Shown one piece after another: positions 13,601 to 26,020 of a stretch of 64,000 nucleotides of DNA. The stretch lies in assembly GCF_000247815.1 (NCBI RefSeq), contig NW_004775928.1, positions 361,465 to 425,464 of the forward strand. Direction: 5' to 3'. The notes below the pieces were generated by a model that worked only from the letters and a program-made list of their open reading frames with translations, was not told the DNA's origin and ran no database searches. The position numbers were made by a program, and so were the translations under genes. Position 1 is the stretch's first letter; the number at the start of each line of letters is the position of its first letter. This DNA is from Ficedula albicollis. Lineage: Eukaryota; Chordata; Aves; Passeriformes; Muscicapidae.

Positions 13601-15438
13601 GGCTCAGGCAGCTGTGTTATCTCTCTAGGGTTCTCCATAGGCCTCACACTTCACTTGTGTTGTACCAGTAGCTGGAATGCATAACACAAAACTGCATATT
13701 CACCAAGTATATGGTATAAGCCCAAGGGTTGTCAAAAGTCCCAAACCCCCACACGAACTGTGGCCTCAGCTCAGGGCCTGGCCATATCCCTACACAGTTC
13801 AACAAGGCATCACACTGCAGTATGAGAAAAGCTTCCATTTCAGTCAAAATGGTGGAAAGTATAATTGAAAAATATTGGAACAATTTTCAAATTCAGAAGG
13901 CCCTTTAAATCATCTTCCTTCCTACATTCTTCAAAATCCCTGTAACTGTGGCCTTCATCTTAGCACCAAGCATTGCATTGCACAGAGCCAAGATTAGCCT
14001 TGTCATAGTGAAAAATAACCATCTGGCAGTCCTGGTACAGTGTAACAGTGTTCTGCTCAGAAAAGAAACAGTACATTTTAACTATGGACAGCTAGTCTAA
14101 TATCTAATGCCGTTACTCTGTTTAAGAGCCGCTTTAATTGTTGTCACTTCCCCTGGAAGGATCAATGATATTTTTCCATGAGAAAGTGGGTGGTGACAAA
14201 ATGAAGGGGTGTGTGCAATGATATTTAATTTTTGACCCTCTATTCAAAAGTCTCCTTGCCTGCAGAAAATTATAAAAAAAATCTATATTTTTTCTAGTAT
14301 CTGCCAGAAATTCATTCCCAGGTGTCAGAATTCTGACTCAAAGCAGTATTTCCATTTGCCACTCCTCTTCTGAACATGTCATACAGTAATAAAAGTACTA
14401 CTGCTGACATGACCCTGATAGGCTGACATATAAACAGAAATGAAAATTATGATGTTCAGTCTCCCGTACATTGCCAGAAAGCCCTTATAATGACACTACT
14501 CAGACTGGGTGTTTACTATGGAAAGGAAACAAAAGGGTTTGCTCTATATGTCTTCCATGGGAGTACCTTCACATTTTCTCAAACATAAAGTGACTTTCAA
14601 AAGTTGTTTTAAACAGGATGACAATGAGCAAACTACTTTCCTTCTATGCAGCGAGACAAAAAAAATTACACAAGAGAAAAATTTCGACATTCTTAAACTA
14701 CTTCTTGTAGGACAAACAATGCAAAAACTTACGTGTACAGATAAAAAGTAATTATAGAAAGAGTAATTTATTATATTATTCATCAGATAATATACTATTC
14801 ATCAGATTTCTGACTGCACAGGCCTTTAATTTCCAACACAACATCTGTTGCAGTAAAATGTGGTGTTAAAAAGCAATGACCTTAAGCTGAGCGGAGCTTT
14901 AGGCTCCATGCAGTAGCTGACCAACTAATGTAAAATCATCAAAAGACAAAGTCAGAATAGACATAAGAATAACTCAGAATTTCTTTTCCTCTCTTACCTC
15001 TTTCTCATTTTAAAATAATTGCACTCCTCCATAAAGTTTAATAAAGATAACCTCCTAATTACATTATAACTACACACTTTTCCCCGTTTTGCCACTGGAT
15101 TACATAAAAATGGTTGATCTGGATGTCAATAGTGTCAATTCTAGTAGAGCTTACCCAGCATTTCTTCATTATGTGCATTGCTGAATTGTCCATGACAGCA
15201 GGATACAGAATTTTGGCATGAATTTGGTTTGTGCAGTTCATAGAAAGACACTTAGGGCAAACCTACTCCCTTTTCTTCTCCTGCATTGCGTCTTTCACAC
15301 TGATCAGATTCTCTTTACTTGCTAAAAGAGACAAAATATCCCAGGAAGGATGAATGTAAAGTCTGATTTCAGATTGCGAGTCTCTGTGAGTCTTGGTTTT
15401 TCTTTGTGATGTTGTGTTTATCATAAAGGGATCCCAAA
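7609..15438. other. Intergenic, no gene recognised
   Basis: The first 170 bases are still GC-rich (to about 7780, with a C run) and may belong to the adjacent LTR insertion. The rest is AT-rich with short A and T runs and no open frame above about 95 codons. No feature supported. Confidence 0.65.
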
Positions 15439-16730
15439 CCTCTCCTCTCCTCTCCTCTCCTCTCCTCTCCTCTCCTCTCCTCTCCTCTCCTCTCCTCTCC
15501 TCTCCTCTCCTCTCCTCTCCTCTCCTCTCCTCTCCTCTCCTCTCCTCTCCTCTCCTCTCCTCTCCTCTCCTCTCCTCTCCTCTCCTCTCCTCTCCTCTCC
15601 TCTCCTCTCCTCTCCTCTCCTCTCCTCTCCTCTCCTCTCCTCTCCTCTCCTCTCCTCTCCTCTCCTCTCCTCTCCTCTCCTCTCCTCTCCTCTCCTCTCC
15701 TCTCCTCTCCTCTCCTCTCCTCTCCTCTCCTCTCCTCTCCTCTCCTCTCCTCTCCTCTCCTCTCCTCTCCTCTCCTCTCCTCTCCTCTCCTCTCCTCTCC
15801 TCTCCTCTCCTCTCCTCTCCTCTCCTCTCCTCTCCTCTCCTCTCCTCTCCTCTCCTCTCCTCTCCTCTCCTCTCCTCTCCTCTCCTCTCCTCTCCTCTCC
15901 TCTCCTCTCCTCTCCTCTCCTCTCCTCTCCTCTCCTCTCCTCTCCTCTCCTCTCCTCTCCTCTCCTCTCCTCTCCTCTCCTCTCCTCTCCTCTCCTCTCC
16001 TCTCCTCTCCTCTCCTCTCCTCTCCTCTCCTCTCCTCTCCTCTCCTCTCCTCTCCTCTCCTCTCCTCTCCTCTCCTCTCCTCTCCTCTCCTCTCCTCTCC
16101 TCTCCTCTCCTCTCCTCTCCTCTCCTCTCCTCTCCTCTCCTCTCCTCTCCTCTCCTCTCCTCTCCTCTCCTCTCCTCTCCTCTCCTCTCCTCTCCTCTCC
16201 TCTCCTCTCCTCTCCTCTCCTCTCCTCTCCTCTCCTCTCCTCTCCTCTCCTCTCCTCTCCTCTCCTCTCCTCTCCTCTCCTCTCCTCTCCTCTCCTCTCC
16301 TCTCCTCTCCTCTCCTCTCCTCTCCTCTCCTCTCCTCTCCTCTCCTCTCCTCTCCTCTCCTCTCCTCTCCTCTCCTCTCCTCTCCTCTCCTCTCCTCTCC
16401 TCTCCTCTCCTCTCCTCTCCTCTCCTCTCCTCTCCTCTCCTCTCCTCTCCTCTCCTCTCCTCTCCTCTCCTCTCCTCTCCTCTCCTCTCCTCTCCTCTCC
16501 TCTCCTCTCCTCTCCTCTCCTCTCCTCTCCTCTCCTCTCCTCTCCTCTCCTCTCCTCTCCTCTCCTCTCCTCTCCTCTCCTCTCCTCTCCTCTCCTCTCC
16601 TCTCCTCTCCTCTCCTCTCCTCTCCTCTCCTCTCCTCTCCTCTCCTCTCCTCTCCTCTCCTCTCCTCTCCTCTCCTCTCCTCTCCTCTCCTCTCCTCTCC
16701 TCTCCTCTCCTCTCCTCTCCTCTCCTCTCC
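15439..16730. repeat. (TCTCC)n pentanucleotide array, about 1.29 kb
   Basis: About 258 apparently perfect copies of TCTCC on the + strand; the other strand is GGAGA. It is a pure polypyrimidine/polypurine tract. Open frames through it (RRGEE or LLSSP repeats) are an artefact of the repeat and not a gene. Confidence 0.97.
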
Positions 16731-16867
16731 ATCTTACAACAAATATAAACAGAGAGATATTATTCATAATAAAAAGGTTTGAGCAGCAAGGAAGTTANCC
16801 ATCTTACAACAAATATAAACAGAGAGATATTATTCATAATAAAAAGGTTTGAGCAGCAAGGAAGTTA
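16729..16867. repeat. 69-bp duplicated flank separated by one N
   Basis: The sequence from CCATCTTACAAC to GGAAGTTA occurs at 16729-16797 and again at 16799-16867 with a single N at 16798. This is the signature of two contig ends that overlap but were joined as a gap instead of merged. Confidence 0.95.
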
Positions 16868-17479
16868 ACTCTTTTTGTTTGAAGGCAGGGTTTTTTAAAA
16901 ACAGCGTTTACTCACAGAAGTGGATTACTGGAAATGAGAGACAGGTAATTGTTTCTCTCAGTGGTAAACATGAATTACTGCTTTGTTTCCAAAGGAGTTT
17001 CACACACCCTGTGAAAGCTGAATGGCATGTAAGGTGAAATGCAAGATTGAAAAGATAGAAAAGCTCTTTGTTGATTTTAAGCTTAGTTGAGAAGACAAAG
17101 AGACAACAGAGCCATGGGTTGACATCAGACATGCATGATGCTGCAACATTAGTCATGTAAACAAGGCAACCTGAAGGGATTAATAAGATAAATTATACCC
17201 TTGCTATCACCATCTGAAAATCTGAAAGAAAATATTCTATTTAAACATCAAATTGCACATTCCACAAACAAAGGATAAAAGTTGACAATCTAGATAATAA
17301 ACCATATTCTTGTAGGTACGCTACTGGTTAAAAAGGAATGCAATCCATGCTCCAGGTTTTGCAGTAGCAATCATCTATCTGCCTCTTTGCCTACTTGTGG
17401 ACATTTCTCTTTTAATTAAAATATAATTATTTTCCTTGCACTAACAAACTGTTTGGGCCAGAAATTTCAGGTACAAAAC
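16868..17479. other. Intergenic, no feature recognised
   Basis: AT-rich stretch between the pentamer array flank and the CR1 fragments. Confidence 0.6.
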
Positions 17480-17815
17480 CTCCAAATAAGCAATTTTGCC
17501 TAGTCATAAGACTTGTTCTCCAGACCCTTAACCATCTCCATTGCCCTGTCATGGACGTGTCCCAGCTCTTCATGTCTCTTGTCACGACGGGTCGAGAACT
17601 GATGTTGGGATTCAAGGTGTGCGTCACCAGTGCCGTGTAGAGGGGGATGAGCCCTTCCCTGGCCCTGATGGCCGCGCTGTGTCAGATGCCAGCTGGGAGC
17701 CTCATATCATTGGCCTCAGGCCATGGATCTATTCCGGCCTAGGGCTTTCCTTCCTCCAGCAGATCAACGCTCCTGACTTGGAGCCATCTGCAAGCTGAAT
17801 GAGAGGCCACTCCAT
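17480..17815 (-). mobile_element. CR1 LINE fragment, antisense
   Basis: The + strand follows the reverse complement of the bird CR1 ORF2 3' region as I remember it: CTTGTTCTCCAGACCCTT, then CAGTGCCGTGTAGAGGGGG, then the GATGGCCGCGCTG block, then CAGCAGATCAACGCTCC, then CATCTGCAAGCTGAATGAG. Substitutions and a deletion show it is old and non-functional. Confidence 0.7.
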
Positions 17816-18227
17816 TACCTTGGTCAGTAACTGCAATCTGACAGATCTACCACAAGAAACCAAGGCTGCTTTCCTGCCAGCCATGTGCCTGAGTACGTAC
17901 TGCTCCTAAGTATTCTCCAGCACTGTGAGAAGTTTATCAATTATTTTTTATTTTGGTGATGGACCTGACATTTTCCTGTTGTATTTCTGCTCTTTGAGGC
18001 CTACCTACACAATCTCCAGTTTCCCTTTAGGACTTACCTGTCCTCTCTGCACTAACCCTTCTAAGTCTTCTTAGGAGGTGTTTCCACCTAACAGGCAAGG
18101 CCTACAGCCATGTGCCTCACCTCGCCTATTCAGCCACCAGCTACATATGGATTTTGAGCATGCTTTTTATTTTTCATAGCCTTCTTTCTTGACAGCCACT
18201 GCTTTGAAATTTTCACGGGGATCTGCC
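17816..18227. other. Sequence between the two CR1 fragments, unassigned
   Basis: Moderately GC-rich, pyrimidine-biased DNA. It may be further diverged CR1 sequence, but I cannot align it by eye to any family. Confidence 0.3.
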
Positions 18228-18423
18228 CCACAGGGGCCTGGGACTGGGAAGCGTGCTTGTGACCAAAGTGAAGAACTGGGCACTTTGCTTTGCTGACCCT
18301 CATCCCACTGGCCTTGGCCCATTGATGCAGCCTGTGCAGATCCTCTGCAGAGCCTGCTGGCAGATCAACATTCTCCTCTGCAAACTGACTGAGGGTGCCC
18401 TTCATCCCTTTGTTTCCTTCCAC
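18228..18423 (-). mobile_element. CR1 LINE reverse-transcriptase fragment, antisense
   Basis: The minus-strand translation contains KGTLSQFAEENVDLPAGS, then LHRLHQWAKASGMRVSKAKC, then VLHFGHKHASQSQ. This matches the CR1 reverse transcriptase pattern (TLSQFADDTKLGG, DRLDRWAEANCMRFNKAKC, VLHLGHNN), with the catalytic FADD box decayed to FAEE. It overlaps in consensus coordinates with the neighbouring fragment at 17480-17815, so two insertions or a rearrangement are implied. Confidence 0.8.
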
Positions 18424-18780
18424 TTACAATAAAATTTTAAAAAATGAGAGAAACATTCTTTTTCCGGTATAAAGCAGGTGGATCTTTTCAACTGGAAACC
18501 TTGAACAATGGCAAAAAAAAATTCTTCAAGAATGTATGGAAGACATAGAAGTAACCAGTGTTTTCAATCAAAATATTTATTTCCAGAAGACTTAGCCCAT
18601 GAAATGCTGTAGATCTTTCAACAGTTAATGTCCTTCTTGGGCTACTGCATAGCAGACATTGCAACTTTTCTGTGCTACTATGTCTTTTCTGGGCATTTCC
18701 TCGTATCAATGTGCATCAATGGTTCTCACATGCAGTGATAACTCAAGGGAATATAAAAAATTCAGAGAAGTTTACCAGAC
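18424..18780. other. Intergenic, no feature recognised
   Basis: AT-rich stretch between the CR1 fragment and the tandem duplication. Confidence 0.6.
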
Positions 18781-20673
18781 CACTTTAATATTAAAAAAAA
18801 AAAAAATCCTTTAGGAAAAGAGATATTTTAAAAATATTTTTTTCAATTTTAGGTGCTTTCAACTTCATAATATGCATATCTGCTGGTAGGTATCATGGAA
18901 ACAGGTTATAAAGAAGCAGTGACATTACAAAGATGCAGAACTTCAATATCTTATCCATTTGCAGGCACTTGCACTTCTTTAACAAGCCATTGTGCAGGGT
19001 TTTGGTGGAGTTTTTTATTTGTTTCTTTGTTTAATTGTTTGGTTGGGGTTTTGTTTGGTTGGTTGTGGGTTTTTTTGCTTTATTTACTTTTTTTTTTTCC
19101 AAAGAGACTGAAAGTAGTTGATTTCTGAAAGACAAGGAAGCAAATTTAAGGTAGCAGCAATAATATAACAGAAAACACAATCAAGATTGTTGAATACTGG
19201 AAGCTGTTACCATTTGTTGACCAATCTACTAATTCCAGTCGAGACTACTATATAAAGTGTCAGTCCTAAGGAAATATCATATGTGATTGACAGAGGGGGG
19301 GTTTTTGCCCACCAAAAAGAATCTGACTTTCTTAGGGACAGACTAGGTCCTTGCTTTACCTCAGTATACTATATTTCAGATGTTAGAAGCTAGATAAAGA
19401 AGGACACCTGGTAAAGGTTCAAAAGAGTGCCATGGTAGATACTGTTAAAGTGAAAGATAATTTAGTCTGACTTCTACCACATAACAGTAACTCACAGAAA
19501 CTGGGTTTTGTTGTTATTTAAGAAAGGCTTATTAATTCTCACTAAGATACATCACAGGTCTAAGAAACCTGAGCCAAGATTTATAAAATGGCTAATATGG
19601 AAAAAAACCCCAAAAATACAGAAGTTACTTTTGTAAATAATGTAGGACCTGAACTACAGCATAAAGAGAATCACAGTAAATGAGTTTTATTATTTCAAAC
19701 GTACATATAAACATGTAGAAATGCCTACACTTTAATATTAAAAAAAAAAAAATCCTTTAGGAAAAGAGATATTTTAAAAATATTTTTTTCAATTTTAGGT
19801 GCTTTCAACTTCATAATATGCATATCTGCTGGTAGGTATCATGGAAACAGGTTATAAAGAAGCAGTGACATTACAAAGATGCAGAACTTCAATATCTTAT
19901 CCATTTGCAGGCACTTGCACTTCTTTAACAAGCCATTGTGCAGGGTTTTGGTGGAGTTTTTTATTTGTTTCTTTGTTTAATTGTTTGGTTGGGGTTTTGT
20001 TTGGTTGGTTGTGGGTTTTTTTGCTTTATTTACTTTTTTTTTTTCCAAAGAGACTGAAAGTAGTTGATTTCTGAAAGACAAGGAAGCAAATTTAAGGTAG
20101 CAGCAATAATATAACAGAAAACACAATCAAGATTGTTGAATACTGGAAGCTGTTACCATTTGTTGACCAATCTACTAATTCCAGTCGAGACTACTATATA
20201 AAGTGTCAGTCCTAAGGAAATATCATATGTGATTGACAGAGGGGGGGTTTTTGCCCACCAAAAAGAATCTGACTTTCTTAGGGACAGACTAGGTCCTTGC
20301 TTTACCTCAGTATACTATATTTCAGATGTTAGAAGCTAGATAAAGAAGGACACCTGGTAAAGGTTCAAAAGAGTGCCATGGTAGATACTGTTAAAGTGAA
20401 AGATAATTTAGTCTGACTTCTACCACATAACAGTAACTCACAGAAACTGGGTTTTGTTGTTATTTAAGAAAGGCTTATTAATTCTCACTAAGATACATCA
20501 CAGGTCTAAGAAACCTGAGCCAAGATTTATAAAATGGCTAATATGGAAAAAAACCCCAAAAATACAGAAGTTACTTTTGTAAATAATGTAGGACCTGAAC
20601 TACAGCATAAAGAGAATCACAGTAAATGAGTTTTATTATTTCAAACGTACATATAAACATGTAGAAATGCCTA
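18781..20673. repeat. About 946-bp direct tandem duplication
   Basis: Copy 1 is 18781-19727 and copy 2 is 19728-20673. The only difference I see is one A in the leading A run (14 versus 13). Each copy contains the same T/G-rich stretch and a run of seven G followed by TTTTT. The near-perfect identity means either a very recent duplication or a false assembly duplication. The content is non-coding. Confidence 0.95.
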
Positions 20674-23600
20674 TGACTTGCTGTTTATGAGAAAACTCGA
20701 GATATATTTGACTTAAAATGTAGATTGATTGATTTTTTCATACTTTCCATAGTTATTATTACTTAAGCATAGATTAACCAGAGCTTTTTAGTATACATAA
20801 ACCAAACCATGCACTCTGTGTAGAAATGTCAGCTTATGTTCCTCAAACTGCTATGACTTCTAGCAAAAGATTGTTTAAGGTTGTTTTTGTCTAAAGATTA
20901 GGAAAAACTCCACCAGAAAAAAGACATAGCTTATGACCACACATTATCAGTGTAGCATGTGTGGCTAGTATGATTGATATCCATTTGCCTGTGGATGTGT
21001 CTCCTTCCTTTTGGAGTTACTGCAGTTCTATTAGATGTTTAAGAACACAAGGCTGGGATTCATGTTGTTTGGAATTCTTTCTTCTCATATTGGCTTAGTT
21101 GCTAAATCTCTGGGTACACCAGATGCTTCTTATTATTTTTTCAGTTGCACCTCTTTCTGTCATGAATTTCTGACAAAAATCTTAATTCTTGACAAAAACA
21201 AATAACCAAAAGGCATCTTTGTGGTTACATCTGATTATACACCCCACATTTTTCATGAAGTAGATGAAATTGGGGTAGTGCAGAGGAACATGCACAGAAC
21301 TGTTCTATGTCAAAAGCACTATTATGCAGATACCAGGTAAAAGTATCTGATAATAGCATTCCCCTTGACACAAGGAGAAGGAAACCACTGGCAGCCTTCC
21401 TTTAAGAGAAATGTCAACAACACTCTTTCCTGAAAAAGCATGCTTCTCCTCTTAGTGTACTCTTGGCTATCCCTATAATTTGTAGAAAGCTGAGATGGTG
21501 CTCCTAAAGGCTGCTGTTGGCACTTTATCTTGTCGTCCTAGTGCCATTTTAGCGGTTTGCATTGATCAATAAAGTATGGTTGCTATTCCTGTACTTCAGC
21601 ACTTGTAAATGCCAAATGAAAAATTCAGCTACATGAAAAATTCAATGTTTTGACAGTTGCTTTTTTTCCAGTGGTGGTCTGAGTGTGCTCTTTGAAAATT
21701 ATATTAATATATCATTAGCACCCAATTAGATTTCTTCAGTTCTTCAGGGTTGTTTTGTGGTTATTACTGTAGCAAGTTTCTCATTGCATTGGGTTGAACT
21801 ACTTCACCCTTACTGCAGAAGGGAAGTCAGTATACTGCAAAACTACAAGCAATCACAGAATATTTTTTCCTTGAGGAAGCACTTCAAGGACCAGTTTCCA
21901 CCAAAATACCCAGCTCATAGTTAATAATAAGATCTAAATGAGATAGCATGGACACTGGAAGTAACGTAGTTGTGACCACTAATTGCAAAGTGGGTTTGTG
22001 CCCCTTTACTGTTTTTTGGTATTCTACCAGTTCCATCTTAAATTCTTGCCACAACTGGTATGAGTATAGACCCATATACTTTGAAGAAGAATCTTAAGGT
22101 TTGTGGAGAACAGTTTGGTCGCATGAATCTTTGCTTTTGTCCCTCAAAAGCACATCTTTGATGACATGAAAAAAAATATAAATATCTTCCTACAAAGATC
22201 ACACAGTAATGAGGTAATTGAAACTAAAACCTATGCACTTTGCAAAATACTCCAAAGCAATTATTTAGAAAGTACTTTAAAATAAGTACTCAGAGTTTTG
22301 TAGCCAACATTTTTATTGTATTCTAGTTGAAAGAGATCCAGCCCCAAGAATAAATTCTGTGAGGTTTCTTTTAGGGGAAAAGAAAAATCAAAAGGGATAA
22401 GCCCCAACCTTGTTATTGTGACTGCCTCCCTCTAATAACCCTCAACACCTATGAACCCTGATACTTCATTTACAAACTACAGACTTCTTCTTTTCTGTCT
22501 GCTAAAAGACCTTCTCTCAAAAGGAGAGAACTTTTAACAGGGAGCTGTAGCTGGATCTTTAAGTTCTTACTGAACTGGAAAGAATCACTAGACATGTAAC
22601 CAGCCCTGTCCTCACTGACAGAACCCCCTAGTCCTTAAGATGCCCATGGACAAAACATTGTGTTTACAAATAGCAGAGAAATTACTGGGCCAAACCTACT
22701 TGCAAAAAAATAATAACTCCATTTGACTAAATCCTTTTTCTTAAAATATCTCTGACACATGAATATTCAGCAAATTTATGTAAAAGATTAGTTTTAAGTG
22801 GTAACACAAAACCAGACACTTTCATCTAGACTGACTAAAACAACATTTTGAATTAGAATATTTTTAATATAATGAAAAAAGTTATTTGACTAATTTATTC
22901 TTTGCTTCACAGAAACATTTTGACTTCCCTTTAAAGTAAATGGGATAGACATCAAGCCAGACTTTTTTTTTCCCCCCAGTCTGGAATTACGAGACTAGAT
23001 GAAACAAGGTTTAATATTTGTGGCTGTTTTTACCCTGAAACCTGGGAGTATTACTTGGTATGTTAAAAAAAAAAGAAGCCAACCAGTGATTATTCTGTGG
23101 GACCATTACCACTATATACGTGAAATGGTGAAGGAATATCTAAATTTATTGGCTCCAGTGTTCTTTCATAAAGCATCACAGTGCAAGATTTTGGATTCCC
23201 CTAGTGAACCACTAACACTTTCATTTTGTTGTGCATCAGCTGAAGAGCAAGATGCAACTTCTGAGTATGTCCTGCCATAATTTTCTGCAGCCTTGAAAGA
23301 CACATTTTATCCCCCATCTCCCCAGTAAGTAGGCAGCAGAGACAATTCAAATGAGAAAAGAGAGAATGCTGTGGGGAAAAGATCATCATGTATTCTAAAA
23401 ACAGTAATGGAGAGTTTTAAATTAAAATAGAAAATACAGATATATCACCATCCTATATGAGCTCCAGTCTGATATACACAAAATCTTCTCTATACAAAAA
23501 TCTTAGTCTTTGCTCTTGGTGTCCAGACCCACACATAAAGTATCTTCATGGTCTCATAGTTTGCCCTTTGTACCTAGACAAAGGTACAATCTATTCTCAT

Positions 23601-24610
23601 GCTCTCCTTCAACCAGGATGAAGATAAGTTCACAGCTTGGTTACTTCCAATCTACAAATGTAAAACATCATGTAAAATATCCTAATAAGCTAAAGGACCA
23701 AGTATTTATATCAACTAGAAAATCCTTTTCAACAAAACACAACCAAAATCTTTTTGTAATTTTTTTAATTCTGCGTAAATTGATCACAAATCCCAGTGGC
23801 TTCGCACCTCCATACTTATGAAGCATCTTTTGATTTGTGATGCATTTGCTTGTGTGAATGCATGCGAGTGTGCAGATTTGTGTACACAGAGGAAAAGTGG
23901 AACAATAGTCTCGTATTTAAAAACATGGATGTTAAAACTCACCTGACTGAATCATATAGCCCCAGAAATGGACAGAGTAACTTGTAAGAAAAAAATTCAC
24001 AAAGCATCTAAAGCACAACTTTGAATCAGTAATATGATGTCACTTTTACAACTGAGTTTGCATTTAATGAAATCAATTTGTTTAATAAAAGGACGAAATA
24101 TGTGTTGCCTTATTGTTGTATAACACTTTATAAAAAATAAGAAATAGGAACTCAATCTGCAAGAAGAATGGTCCACCATTTCCATATCATATGATAAAAT
24201 ATTGAGGTCTTTTGGCCTCTTAATTGCAGAATTATCTCCAGGACCCTTTTTCCTCTTAAGATTTCATCAGATATTTATTATTTAATTTAAATTATTCTCC
24301 ATGTATTTATTTTGTGGTAAAAGTAACATTAATATGTCTGTTTCACAGATATACACATTTTCAAACAGATGATCCAAATGAAGGTGATATTCCTTCCAGA
24401 AGGCTGTTTTTATTTATCAACGCCATGCCAATTCTTCCAGTGTGATTTAACACTATTTTTCAGGTGCCAGTTGCAATTTTCAATTTATACTAAAGAACAG
24501 AAGATATAAAATGCTGAAAAGAGAAGACAACAGCGTTTCCTAGAATCTGATGTGCTTAAAATGAACATTTTTAACCAGACTGTTAACATGCATTTTGAAT
24601 AATCATTTGG

Positions 24611-24656
24611 AATGAGAGAAAAGAAAAAGAAAAAAAAAAAAGAAAAAAGAAAGCGA
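24611..24656. repeat. A/G purine-rich low-complexity tract
   Basis: Almost pure A and G with AAAAG-like units. Confidence 0.8.
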
Positions 24657-24797
24657 GGTTATTTTGACTTGGCTTCAATGGATCATGGCATAAAGTGAAA
24701 GTTTAACACCTCTGGATCAGGTTCTCTTCCCAACTTTTCAGGTTCACTGAATGCTCTGCCTGGGAAATAGACAGATCAGTAGTTCTTATCTTATGCT

Positions 24798-24883
24798 GTT
24801 GTATATGTACATGTCTATGTGTACATGGATGTAATTACATGTATACATACATACGTATGTATATATATATATATATATGCATA
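24798..24883. repeat. TA/TACA microsatellite
   Basis: TACATG and CATA units grade into an (AT)n run at about 24860-24878. Confidence 0.85.
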
Positions 24884-25495
24884 AACAACTTTCTGATTTA
24901 CTGAAGAACAGTAAATTGGTTTTTTCAAAACAATCAAGAAACAAAATTATATCCTGTATGATACAATATTTTATGTCTTGTCCATAACTTTGCCACACTA
25001 AATGCCCTAAATAATACCTATGAGTTGACCTTTTTGCTCAGCTAATACAAAAGAAAGCTGGGAATAGTATTTATACATTCTTCTACTATTTCATATGTTC
25101 AGGATATTTATAAAATGTACTTTTCCAGAAAATTGGGGAAAGCATTAGTATTCACTTTTTCATTCAAGTGATCTATCTTATTCTTAAGTAGGCAAGTAAC
25201 AGTCACATACTGGATAGAAAATAGAGTTCAGTCAGAGGCTTAAGGTGGCACAATCTGCCTTCTATAGAGGAAAAGTCTTCCTGGATTGGACCAGATGATA
25301 GTAGACCAATTTTCTGCAATAATTTCCCACTCAGTAGAAAAAGATCTAACTAGGTCCAAGACATCATGTAATGGACTCTCAAATGTTTTCAATGACAAAA
25401 AAGAAATAATAATCCAACAAAGCAAATATCTAAGATAGAGCCTAAAGATAAATTAAACTCTATTTAACCCTCTCTCATGCTTTTCTAATACTATG

Positions 25496-26015
25496 CGTCC
25501 TGGGTTGATGTCATGACTAGCCCCTCTCCCTGTCCCCGCCTTGGAGCTGCCTGCTGCCGTGTGGCCCCGGCCCCTCCCCCGAGCCGCTGTGCGGGAGTTG
25601 CTGTTTGCGCCCTGGGCTTGCTGCTTGCTGCTGCCCCTGGCTTTTTACCCTGCTGGCTACCCCGGCTGCCCCTCCTTCTCTCTCCCTTCTTCCCCTCACC
25701 CCCCCGAAGATCAGCACCGGCTCCGGAGGACGGATTTGAACCTCAGAGACTCCCTCTGGAAGCCTGCCAAAGAAGCTTTCTGCCCTTCCCAGCGAAGAAG
25801 AAGATCGTCTCTCTCTCGGTGAAAACTGTTCTTGTCATCTGGGTCTGTGCTGGGAAGTGTTTTCTCTTGTGTTTTGTCAATAAATAAGTTTTTTCCACTT
25901 TCCCCTGAGGAGAATTCTTTCCGAGCCCGGTGAAGGAAGGAATTGTAGGGGATATACTCTCTGGGGGGGGCGCTCCTTTGGAGGTCTTTCCCCAAATTTG
26001 TCCTAAACTTGGACA
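25496..26015 (+). mobile_element. Solo LTR with 5-bp target-site duplication
   Basis: A 520-bp GC-rich block in AT-rich DNA. CTATG occurs directly before (25491-25495) and directly after it (26016-26020), as expected for a 5-bp target-site duplication. The termini are CGTCC and GGACA, i.e. an inverted repeat TGTCC/GGACA with one T-to-C change at the first base. A polyadenylation signal AATAAA is at 25879-25884, followed by a T-rich stretch, which fixes the + orientation (U3-R-U5). No internal retroviral sequence remains, so it is a solo LTR left by recombination. An open frame of about 120 codons runs through it but looks like chance in GC-rich sequence. Confidence 0.8.
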
Positions 26016-26020
26016 CTATG

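Larger units (their letters stand above)
20674..25495. other. Intergenic, no gene recognised
   Basis: AT-rich. It contains only the purine-rich tract at 24611-24656 and the TA microsatellite at 24798-24883. No exon, RNA gene or repeat family recognised. Confidence 0.65.

Noticed and set aside
15439..16730. CRISPR-like array
   Set aside because: No spacers; it is a contiguous microsatellite in a vertebrate genome.
15263..16767. Open frames of 448-489 codons with RRGEE or LLSSP repeats
   Set aside because: A 5-base repeat without stop codons is open in several frames on both strands; this is a microsatellite effect.
18895..20074. Two identical 77-codon frames (18895-19128 and 19841-20074)
   Set aside because: They are the two copies of the tandem duplication, and the sequence is largely low-complexity T/G-rich translation; no gene evidence.
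25513..25887. A 124-codon GC-rich open frame
   Set aside because: It lies wholly inside the solo LTR (25496-26015) and has no recognisable domain; chance openness in GC-rich DNA.
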